Shown one piece after another: positions 54,791-64,000 of a stretch of 64,000 nt of DNA. The stretch's first letter is position 1, and every line of letters starts with the position of its first letter. The DNA is from Rhizophagus irregularis (Eukaryota > Glomeromycota > Glomeromycetes > Glomerales > Glomeraceae). The DNA lies in NCBI RefSeq assembly GCF_026210795.1, contig NC_089434.1, positions 1,240,001 through 1,304,000 of the forward strand, read 5' to 3'. The notes under the pieces are model-generated. The model did not search any database, was not told the DNA's origin, and was given only the letters and a program-made list of their open reading frames with translations. A program made the translations under genes and the position numbers.

Positions 54791-55887
54791 GATCTACAGT
54801 CATGTGAAACACATCACACCAATCATGAAATGAAGAACAAATCTTTTAAAATGGTTGCAATGATTGTAGTGGCTTGTATTAATTATTTATAATACCACAC
54901 CCATGCGGTAAAAATTATTCACCGCACCCCTTTTTCTTGATTCAAAGTCACAAAGTGTCGCTTAACTTCCATTAATTTTGTGTAACATTTAGAAAATACT
55001 CCTTAAACTATAGCGTTTAATAAATTAAAATTTTGCAAATAAAAAAGGACTTTGAAAGGTTATTTTGCTTCTTTCTTATATAAATTACAATTTACTAAAT
55101 TTATTAATAAATATTTCAACACATTTAAACAGAAAACAGAGTTTAACCATTACACTATTATGGAACCAACTCATAAGTCATAAACGTTTTATAATAAATA
55201 ATAATAAATTTTTGAAAAAAATTATTATTATTTAATATGAAATTATGAATCAAAAATCAAAAGCAACTAATACTATACAAAGTTTAAGTGTCGAATCCTA
55301 AAACAAACTTCCAAAATGAAATATTCCCAAAGAAAAGAAATGTTTAAACAAAAAAAGAATCCTAAACAATGTACCCCATATTCCTAAAAAAGAAGTTTCT
55401 TTTTAAACAAAAGAAGAAGTACTTTTAAAATAATAGGCTAGAAGAAATAAGTGAGACATAATACTATATTAATGCGTCTAAAAGGAGAAGTAGATGTTTA
55501 AAGTGTACTTCGAAAAAAGGGAGAAGTTTTTTTTTTTTGAATAAGGAGAAGTGCTTCATGAATTTGTGTAAAATAAACAAATCAGTGTCGTGCAAGAAAA
55601 CCAAGCCATATATACATAGCTATATTTATTACTATGTCATGTGATATATTAGGAATGCAGTTGATGACCAGAAACAGGTCAATTTTTTCTACTAAATAAA
55701 TTTCTGGACTTTACCAGGACCTATTGGCTATTGCTGGCGTCGGGTCCTTACGCTATAAAAAAGAATGTTCAGAAAACATACATTGATTACATAGAGAATG
55801 CACAGTATACAAAAAATGTTCCATAAAATATGTGGGAAATATGTAAAAAAGGCTCATATTTTTTTGTACATCGTATATTTCATTAGA
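54791..55887. other. Intergenic, no gene seen
   Basis: AT-rich sequence. A GC patch near 55735-55760 (GCTGGCGTCGGGTCCTTACG) has no recognisable role. Confidence 0.35.
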
Positions 55888-56219
55888 GGTTGGAACCGGT
55901 TAATGTTATTATGTTAACCGGTTAAAACTATTTTGACCATAAATCCATAATTCTGGTCAGATTTGCTTAATGTGGCCCGGAGACTTGGTAATTTCAGTCA
56001 TGTGTTCCCAAACTCGAAGTTTTAATACCGAATTTGTTCCTATTTATTAATTAATAATGGTATTGATGAAAATAATCTTCTTTCAACTAAATGTGTTGGT
56101 AAAATCAATATATATACATATATATCAAAAATCGGTACAATTTTCAGCAAAAAAAAAATTTGATATTTTTCATATTATAAGCTGGTTAATTAACCGGTTA
56201 AGCCTTTGGTTTGCAACGG
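55888..56219. mobile_element. MITE-like element with AACCGGTTAA repeats
   Basis: The left end GTTGGAACCGGTTAA and the right end TTAACCGGTTAAGCC...TTTGCAAC form imperfect inverted repeats, with a second TTAACCGGTTAA inside the left arm. The pattern resembles hAT-type ends. A target duplication was not identified. Confidence 0.4.
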
Positions 56220-58849
56220 GATCAACTTGAACTAATTGAAAATTATCTAAAATATTAGTGAACAAAAAAAATTTTGATTTATATGTAAAACATTAGATAC
56301 ACAATGTTTAAAAATTATCAATGATAATATTTGTGTATATTAAAATATAATAAACTAGTGATGGATTAGAGGGTCCGAAGCAGGTTCCATTTTTTTTCAT
56401 CTTCTTTCCCAATCATAAGCTTGACGCGTGCTACGTTGTTCAGGTGTTTCATTTCCGCTTTCAAAATGAATCAGTATCACGATGCATATATGATACTTGA
56501 TCATTCTATATTTTTTTTAATTCCTTACAATGGGGTGGGGCGGACATTACCATGCCGATTATTTGTCGATCACATATAACAATTTTTTTGGTAAAATATT
56601 AGTAAAATATTAGCCGCACTTTAATGCGAAAAATTTTTTAGATAGATAGTTTATTTTGTTTTTTTGTTTATTTTATTTTATTGTGTAAATTTAGAGTAGT
56701 TACTTTATTAACGGATGCGTTGCGTCTAAATTGTGATAGGTTGTATTATATAATTATCACAATATTAATAAAGATTAAATTGGAAAAAAAAAAAAAAATA
56801 GTAGCCGCAACCTGTTGCGTTTCAACAGGATTAAATGAGTTTAAATCAATATACTATTTTTGTTTTTTAGTTAGATAAATTATGATTTATAATATTAATA
56901 TGTTTTTTTGATTTTAAGTAAGAAAAAAATATATTTATTTATTCTAATTAAAAAAATCAAACAAAGTATATTTATTCAATAAAAAAATATTTTATTTTGA
57001 TTGTATATACTATATATATATAAATATATACTGTATATATACGCCGCTCAAAACCTAAGAGGTGAAAAAACGAAAAAAAAGAAAAAAAAATTATTAAAAT
57101 GCAGTTAAGTGCGTCAGTCTAACCTGTGAATTTTCTTCCTTTTCTATAGTTGTTTTTATCTATAAAAACGAATTATTAAAGTAAATTATTAATATTATTA
57201 GTAAAATTAACCATGTAGAAAGCAAGTTAACGTAAATGAGTACCTAGGTTGAGTTTAGTGAAATTTATTGTTTCTATGGATTCTAGAAAATAAAAAATAA
57301 TTGTACGTTAAAGGTCCAATCACTGATCTAGGTCTAAGCCTAAAAAACGAAATAAATAATAACGATAATATCTGTACATAAAAAAAATGTAAAAAAATTA
57401 CATAAAAACATATTTGTATAGATTATTATAAAGAGAAAAAAACAGGATAAGAAATATTGAAAATTCAGTTTTAAAAAAATTGTAAGAAAAATAATTAAAA
57501 TCTCGGTTTTAAAAATAAAAAAAAATATTAAATATTAAAAAAATCCAATATTATTAAACAAAAAAAGATCCAATCTAACTGAAAAAAATCCACATTCGGA
57601 TAGCTACGGTAATCGATCTGCTGGCAGCAGATTGAAGGGGTGGGTGGGAATGGCCAAAAATGAAACATGATTAGTAAAACAAATTTTTTCTTTGTTAATT
57701 AGCAAAAAAAAAACTATTCGATTAAAATTTCATTAACTGGAACTGTATTAGTGATCAGATTGGCCATCGCCCATCGAATATACACATGACCCACTAATAA
57801 TTATGGAATAGATCGGCTGCAGATTGTGCTGTCAGCGATAAAAAATGTTTCTTTTTATTTAAAATGCAATTTTTTATATGATATTTTGCTTTATAAACAT
57901 AAACAGGAATATTCTTATTCTTTATTATTTGTTAAATAGTATAAATATTAATTAATGACTTAAGTGCCTAATAGTTTATTAAAAAGATTCGATGCAACTT
58001 CAATACCAAATGGTTGTGGCTGAATATTTTGAAATGATGATTCCTCCCTATTGTTATTGATTAAAAAAAAATATAATTTAAAATAAGAATACTACTAATA
58101 TTAAAGAAAATAATATTATTAAAAAAAAAATCTGTTGGCAAAAAAAATATAATTTTTAAAAAAAATCGGCGTGCCCATTGTTATCGGGAAAAAAAATCAA
58201 TAAAAAATTTAATTGCAGTTTATTTTAAAAAAAATTGACCATATTAGAATTTAATATAGGCTCTTATATTTTTGCGAAATGAACTTGATTTAGAACTTGA
58301 TGTAGTATAGAAATCTAGCAAATATGATGGTGGTTCAAGTAGAGGTGGTAAACTGACTTTACCACCAGCACAGCACATTGTGAAAGATGGAAAAGTTTGG
58401 CTGCTATTATGGTTTCTTTCGTCTATCCAAAATTGAGTGCAAATCTGATTCATCCTTCCCAGTTTATGATGCTCTATGTTAATATATGTTTGGTCTTTTT
58501 TGCCTCTTTTCATAGTAATAATGTGCTTGCTTTTCATTATGCAATCTCTTTTTACGTTGTTCAGGTGCTTCACCTTCAAATATTTCCTGGGGAGAAGACA
58601 TATAGATTTTAGTATTAACAATATTAATAATATTACACGTTATATTTGTAGAAAATTGTATTTTTATTTTTACATAAAAAAAGTATCACAGTAACATTAT
58701 ATATAAAAACAATATTTAAATAAGTATTATTATATAGTCATATTAATTAAATATATTTCATTTTAGTTATATAGATTCAAATAAAGAAAAAATATATTTA
58801 TTTCGATTATTTCGCGGAAATGATCTTGTAGTAAAAAAAAAATCCTAAA
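56220..58849. other. Intergenic, no supported gene
   Basis: AT-rich with many A runs. GCCGCTCAAAACCTAAGAGG near 57042-57061 resembles a Tc1-like end, but no partner was found. GC patches at 57600-57660 and 57745-57845 share CAGATTG/CAGCAGATT words without a clear pairing. The overlapping frames at 58244-58694 show no family. Confidence 0.35.
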
Positions 58850-58854
58850 TTTAC

Positions 58855-59410
58855 CAATAAGAAAAAAAGAAACGAAAAAAAAGGTGCTTACCGTTGCCTG
58901 CAGCACCGATCCGATCACCCGATCCAAACCTAAATGGTGAAAAATTCGGTTGGAAAAAAAAGCTAAACTGAAAAAAGAAAAAGTGAAAAAAATTTTTTCG
59001 GATTGGAAAAAAAGCTAAAGCCAACCCGAAAAAAGAAAAAGGTTTAAAGAATTCGAAAAAAACCGAAAAAAAAATTGGGAAGAGGGACAAAGAGAAAAAT
59101 CGGTCGAAAAAAGAAACCGAAAGGGAAAAAGAAAGAAAAAATAAAAAGAAAAAGAAAAAAAAATAAAAAAAAATTTTGGGGGAAATAAGAAGGATAAATA
59201 AGAAATCGGTTAGAAAAAAGGTAAATTTCTAAAAAAAAGGAATCCGAAAAAAAATATTGAAAAAAATTCCGAAAAAAAAGGACAATAATTCGGTCCAAAA
59301 GATCGAAAATTCTTTTTTTTAAAAAAAATAACAATACGGTCTAAAAAAGGCAAAAAAAAAAATAATATAAAAAAAAATCGGACAAAAAAAAATTAGTTAA
59401 GGTAAAAATT
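58855..59410. repeat. Long purine-rich, GAAAAAA-type low-complexity tract
   Basis: About 550 bp that is almost entirely A and G on the plus strand, built from variants of (C/G)GAAAAAA and AAAGAAAAAG, with one GC patch at 58890-58930. The Phe-rich minus-strand ORFs over it are artefacts. Confidence 0.75.
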
Positions 59411-60659
59411 TCATTAACTGAATTAATTGTATTAGTATTATTGGAATGAATAGTTTTTGACTATAAATAGATCAGGCGGAGGCATGTCACGGGTTTTAAT
59501 TATATGGCATGGGATTTTAAGTTACACAATTCAAATTATTTATACGGAGAAAATAATCCAAACGTCAGACAAATTTTTTTAGTTATATGGATTATGAAAA
59601 TTATTATAAACATGTTTTGAGTTTAGGCCCTATTAATAGAAAAGTTTCTTTAACAATCAACAGTGAAAACAATGAAACAATATACAATAAATTTATTTAT
59701 TTCTTTATTTTTTTATTTAATTTTTATTTCTTAGATAAATTAACTAACGTCAAAATAGACTACAACATTTATTCTAGTATTTATATATTTTATTAAGCTC
59801 AATCAAATAATGTATTTTACTAAACTTAAACTTAATTAATTAATATATTTACTAAGCTCAATTACTTAAAAATGGTTTAATTTAAAGTCTAAATTAGCTA
59901 CACGAAACATAAACTAGTCTTTTCCTAATTGACTTCCTATTCATATCTTAAATGATGTGTTGGAAGAAAGTATTACAAAGCTTTCCTAACTATACCTTTT
60001 ACAAAATTTGAGTCAGGTATGATATGTATATATAATTTCACAAAATCAAAAAGAAGAATATATTTAAATGCACATAATAAAAAATCCAATTCAAGATAAG
60101 CTGGTGCTGCAAGAAAATTTCGTGCTTAACATAGAACACGTTCTGGACGGGATGGATGAAGTCTACTATATATGCAGGCCATTGATTACGTATCCGGACG
60201 GACGAGCATTGCATAGATATAAATGTACTCCGCTCCACTTCGGACAATTATATTTATGAACTATATAATCTGACCTGCGAAAATTTCGGGATATATAGTC
60301 AACTATAACGTGACAAAATAATATATAATAAATATAATTTCCCAGACCTGCTAACATATCAACGAATAAATTTTATCAAAACACCCTTGCATAACACATA
60401 AGTATGGTTATGGTTGATGTCAATCTAGAAAGAATATAATTATTTTATAATATATATCGTTAACAAATCTTTTTATTACCGAGACTAACTTTTTGTTGCA
60501 TTTTTTTACGTATTCTTCCAATTTGCAACTGGATATTGATCGTTCATGACATCATGATAATAAGCAATATATTTACGGGTGTTAAAATATCATCCGACAT
60601 ACTTCGCAGTTCGGTGATATTCTAACCCTGATAATATACATTAACTGAAGTTTCTTGCC
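59411..60659. other. Intergenic, no supported gene
   Basis: AT-rich. ORFs at 59587 (69 aa) and 60068 (63 aa, YPDGRALHRYKCTPLHFGQL) have no paralogue in the window and no other support. Confidence 0.35.
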
Positions 60660-61170
60660 TTTATTCGTATATTCGTAGCTTATTAAATACTTTAGGACAA
60701 GTTGTGATATAATGTATTAAATATCTGTTGCTTAAATAAAAGAATTTATTTATTTTTTTTTTCTCTTAAAATAAAATTTACATTCAAATATTTGGCTATT
60801 TGATTCATTAAAATTTCAACTAAAAAAAACTAAAAAGCAAATCAATCAATTTAATCGATATATATAATAAATTGTTATATAATTAATTTTTTGAGTTTGG
60901 CTTTCCTTTAATTAATACGACATTAGATCCTTTCTCCATGATGATCTTGCAACTCAAATTTTTTGTTTTGGAATAAACTACCCCATTGTAGTATAAAGGT
61001 ATTATTAAGTAAAAGACCTATTTATGGAATGTACTGTATTACGCCACAATATTCAATTTAATTGGATAAGCGTCACATGATTGTAGTCATGTATTTAAAA
61101 ACGAGTGATTAATTGTACTAATTGTAATTCTTGCCTGCACTATGCTTTTCAGGTTTGGACGAGTTAACTC
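60660..61170. repeat. Dispersed repeat, copy 4
   Basis: Diverged match of 12905-13390, from TATTCGTAGCTTATTAAATA to CTGCACTATGCTTTTCAGG. The core is at 61054-61079 with two changes (GGATAAGCGTCACATG). Confidence 0.55.
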
Positions 61171-61692
61171 GACGAAGAGAAAATAATAATGAAGTATAAA
61201 ATATTTTCAAATATTAAAGTTAAACACATCATTCATAATCTGTTTATTACGCCGCTTAGTGAAATTTTTGTTTTCAAATATCTTGAACTTAATTTATTCC
61301 CTTCTGAAAAATGGTCTTTTATTTGTAATAAAAATTCAATTTGTTCTATATAAAATCCTAATTATTTTTCGTATTTTTTTCACGCATTCTTATCTTTAAT
61401 ATGAATTGTTTTTAAAATTAATAATTATTAATACCGTAAATCTTTGATGTCCTGATTTAGTAGGTATCAATAAACCTTGATTGTGGATTGACCACATTAG
61501 ATGTAAATTCAATCTTACATAAACGTATTTTAATTTTGAAAAAGCTTTTTTTTTTTTTAGAACGACGAATATAATTTATAAATTTATATAAATTGGGGTT
61601 AATATCAGATATACTGTATGAATTATTTAAATTACAAGATAAGAAATTCGTAAGAAATCTTACTACTCTAACTCTAGTGTTTAAATAATTTA
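61171..61692. repeat. Duplicated kinase flank with 3' hairpin block
   Basis: Matches 46860-47458. The conserved 3' block is at 61620-61692 (CTTACTACTCTAACTCTAGT). It belongs to the decayed kinase that follows. Confidence 0.5.
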
Positions 61693-61954
61693 GTAAAATA
61701 CTAATATAAAATATTTTATAACAACGAAAAAATTTAGTTGTAACGAGAAGTGAAAGTTTACAAAAATAGCAATAACTTTATAAAATCACCCATATCTAAA
61801 TTTCTACAAAAAAAAAATAAATATTTACATTTTACAATAATAAAATTAGTATTTGAAGTAAAATATTTTTTACATTTTAAAAATATAGTACGTTATTATT
61901 TATTTACTTAGTCGTCATTTTAAAATTATCAATTAAAAATACTGTTAATAAAAT

Positions 61955-62873
61955 AAAGTGCCTACCAATGATTCAAAAGTAATTTCCATGTAAGATGATT
62001 ATAACTTTGTTGTAAATATTTTTTTTTAAAATCTATATCTATTATTCTCAATACAAGTATATAATTTCCATTTGTTAAACTATAACATGGGATAATATTT
62101 GGATTACGTCTAGTTAAATGTGATTTAGTCTAAAAATGTTTAAGATTGAATTTTTTTTTGCTAGCTATTATTTTAAACCAACTTTACGGTAATTTACACT
62201 TTCAACATTTTCTAAATGTTATTAATTTTTTTTCAGAATTTCATTTTTCAATCAACCCAAATTGCTGTATAAATTTCAGAGACGCCACATTATGTTAATA
62301 ATATTTTGATATTTCGTAAATTATTATATTTTATTTTTATATTTATTTTTATTATAATGACAAAGCTATGCTAGTACAATTTTAGGCATGACTACATCAA
62401 AGTAGAACAAGCTTAAACTACAAGTCCCCGATGGCCTATTTTTTTTGAAACAATAAAAAGACGTGGCTTATTGTCGTGTATTATAAATTATTATATTAAA
62501 TAGGATCCATTCAACTATTTTACTAGGCGTGTGTTGATTCCATTTGATATTTTCTTGAATTAAATAATCAATTTCGCCATTTCCGGATGTCCAATTTGAA
62601 AAATTTTCTTTTAAATAATTTTAAACACGAGATTTATAATATAATATGGCCATTACAAATTCTTCTTGTTTCTGGATCAAAATTAGCTTTATCTCGACCA
62701 TAACCAAATAACTAATAATTTTATTGCGTCGCTTGTGAGAATTTTATCAGCAAGAACTGTCTGTTTTTGAAATTCAAAGTGTTTGTTAAATCATTGTGAA
62801 TATCGACATTTGTAAAAATAATGGCTCTGTTAATTGTGCATTAACTAATTCTTTTCAATCAAATAACAGACAT
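61955..62873 (-). pseudogene. Kinase 5, heavily decayed
   Basis: The minus strand from the ATG at 62871-62873 matches exon 1 of the other kinases (the region for LADK...DEK, the Cys-rich module, CQ..VEWI, LTKGGF), with many indels. Part of exon 2 follows (about 62100-61955: NGNYILVL, QQSYN). The catalytic HRD/DLG region is gone. A 153-bp insertion (62331-62483) splits exon 1. Tail exons are not recognisable apart from a possible last exon near 61795. Confidence 0.7.
62331..62483 (-). mobile_element. Short retroposon (SINE-like) insertion in the kinase 5 relic
   Basis: 153 bp flanked by the 14-bp direct repeat TAAATTATTATATT (62317-62330, 62484-62497), as the intact paralogues have an unbroken sequence here. 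Read on the minus strand it has a GC-richer body (GGCCATCGGGGACTTG, then GCATAGCTTTG) and an A-rich tail. These are marks of target-primed retroposition. No clear tRNA A/B boxes. Confidence 0.6.
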
Positions 62874-63070
62874 AATATAATTATTTTTTGTAAAAAAAAA
62901 ATATATTAGTTTTTAATTTGATACAAAAAATGAAATAGGAACAATAACTTCGAACTTTTTAAATTAGTTCATCTTTAAAAAAAAAAGATTTGTCGGAATA
63001 ATCTAATCTCATGCATAAAGATAATAAATAAATATATTTTTAGTATACTAGGAAACGGAAACCGTTGTAA

Positions 63071-63420
63071 GTCCGGAGCGAAAGATTTGTACAAAAATCC
63101 AAATATCTTTAAAAATTTAATTTGTACAAAAAATCTGGCATCCCTAAAAAAATAAAAATGAAAAATGAAACATTAGAAACGTTTCTTTAAGGTTAAACAA
63201 GTAAGAAAAGCCCTCACAATTTACCTTTAAAAGTCCGGCATGTACAAAAAACCTGTGTTCCTAGATAAAAGAAAATAAAAATGAAACGCTAAAAACGTTT
63301 CTTTAAAGCAAAACAAATAAAAAACAACTTACCAGTCCGGTATGTACAAGAAATCCAGAAACCCTAGGAAAAAAATAAGAAAGTCGTTTAAAAGAAAAAT
63401 ATACTTACTAGCCGAAATCT
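63071..63420 (-). repeat. Tandem repeat with splice-site-bounded units
   Basis: Three or more imperfect units of about 110-150 bp. On the minus strand each has a short exon-like core (for example CTAG, then GGTTTCTGGATTTCTTGTAC...CGGACTG, then GTAAGTTG) separated by AT-rich intron-like sequence sharing AAAGAAACGTTT. The cores end in (G)CCGGACTT or similar. Confidence 0.55.
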
Positions 63421-63682
63421 AAAAAAAAAGGTAATCATAAACTTTTTACTTGTTTATTTTTGATGTAGCACGAAATTTCAATACACATTCTGTGCAGACC
63501 AATCAGAAATGACGCATGCGGACAACTGGAAATCGCCACGTGACACTAATTGTCATCGACCTTCGTAAAATTATATAGTCTTTCGCTACGCTCCGGACAA
63601 TCATTTATATCATCTAAAAAATATGCAACTTTTTATATAATGATAGCATAAAATTAAATTAAGATTACCCGTAAACATCAAA

Positions 63683-63952
63683 ATGATGAAAGGATTCACG
63701 AAGGTACAATTTGAAAAACAAATTAATACTTTGTTAACATTTATTAATGATTATATTTCTTTCTTTATTAGTATTACTAATTCACCTTCAGTATTGATAT
63801 TATTTATTTGTTTCAAAAAATATAATCATCAAAATTTCCAAATTAAATCACGTAATAAAATTGTGACTAATCTTGTTATCTTGGTAAATAATAATCTCAG
63901 TTCTTTTATTAATAAACATAACTTTATAACCATTAATAATTCTATTAATTAA
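63683..63952 (+). CDS. Possible small protein or first exon
   Basis: An 89-codon ORF, MMKGFTKVQFEKQINTLLT, with a hydrophobic stretch (YISFFISITNSPSVLILFIC) and an Asn/Ile-rich C-terminus. A GC-richer region with CACGTG lies at 63490-63600 and could be its promoter. The codon content is close to that of random AT-rich sequence. The window ends 48 bases later, so it might continue as a spliced gene. Low certainty. Confidence 0.25.
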   Translation: MMKGFTKVQFEKQINTLLTFINDYISFFISITNSPSVLILFICFKKYNHQNFQIKSRNKIVTNLVILVNNNLSSFINKHNFITINNSIN

Positions 63953-64000
63953 TAATTTATTATTATCACTTTCTAAATTAATATATATAATATAAGAATA

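Noticed and set aside
57042-57061. Tc1-like terminal sequence
   Set aside because: A single end without a partner or TA-flanked structure.
58851-59334. Phe-rich minus-strand ORFs
   Set aside because: Artefacts of the polypurine tract on the other strand.
60068-60259. 63-codon plus-strand ORF with RALHRYKCTPLHFGQL
   Set aside because: Overlapped by two antisense frames of similar length and without any recognisable family.
1-64000. tRNA, rRNA and CRISPR arrays
   Set aside because: No cloverleaf with a TTCGA-type T-loop, no rRNA-like conserved blocks and no spaced identical short repeats were seen.

Overview
The window looks like a gene-poor, repeat-rich piece of a very AT-rich fungal genome. 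It is most likely from an arbuscular mycorrhizal fungus (Glomeromycotina, Rhizophagus-like). Reasons: short AT-rich introns with GTAAGT-type donors, a local family of protein kinases with the catalytic string HRDLHSGNI and a C-tail ending NPNLHSE..E(L/F)EIP, a Crinkler-type gene, an F-box/leucine-rich-repeat gene, a DIRS retroelement and many small inverted-repeat (MITE-like) elements. No tRNA, rRNA, CRISPR array or bacterial-style operon was seen. The assignment rests on family recall, not on a search.

Layout. 0.3-10.3 kb is a diverged segmental duplication (about 0.28-4.29 kb and 6.05-10.29 kb); each copy keeps one small minus-strand gene (1842-2204 and 7830-8228). 11.3-12.8 kb is a nest of MITEs. 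13.6-15.4 kb is a decayed Crinkler-type NTPase gene. 15.46-18.06 kb looks like a LINE-like or non-autonomous retroelement with one intact, unrecognised 685-aa ORF, an AATA-rich tail and a 15-bp flanking duplication. 18-63 kb is dominated by a minus-strand array of one protein kinase family: a tail relic (20.2 kb), kinase 1 (22.4-24.7 kb, one-base frameshift), a fragment (34.6 kb), kinase 2 (37.2-38.9 kb, intact, five exons), kinase 3 (47.5-49.9 kb, nonsense codon in the tail), kinase 4 (52.8-54.7 kb, intact, four exons) and a badly decayed copy (62.0-62.9 kb). A 4.4-kb DIRS element (24.85-29.26 kb) sits about 130 bp upstream of kinase 1.

Between the kinases lie a RING-finger relic (32.1-33.8 kb), a short repeat-containing gene (41212-41487), a broken F-box/LRR gene (42.9-44.4 kb), an Hsp70-like fragment (44.7 kb) and several MITEs. 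The last kilobase holds a tandem repeat whose units look like tiny exons bounded by splice sites.

The clearest themes are birth-and-death of the kinase array (shared promoter block, shared 3' hairpin, a 12-base micro-exon, and different inactivating changes in different copies) and mobile elements at several stages of decay. The DIRS element keeps an internal complementary region that reads as its two outer ends joined, as the circular-intermediate model predicts. Coordinates of exons were worked out by eye from splice signals and paralogue comparison and may be off by a base or two.
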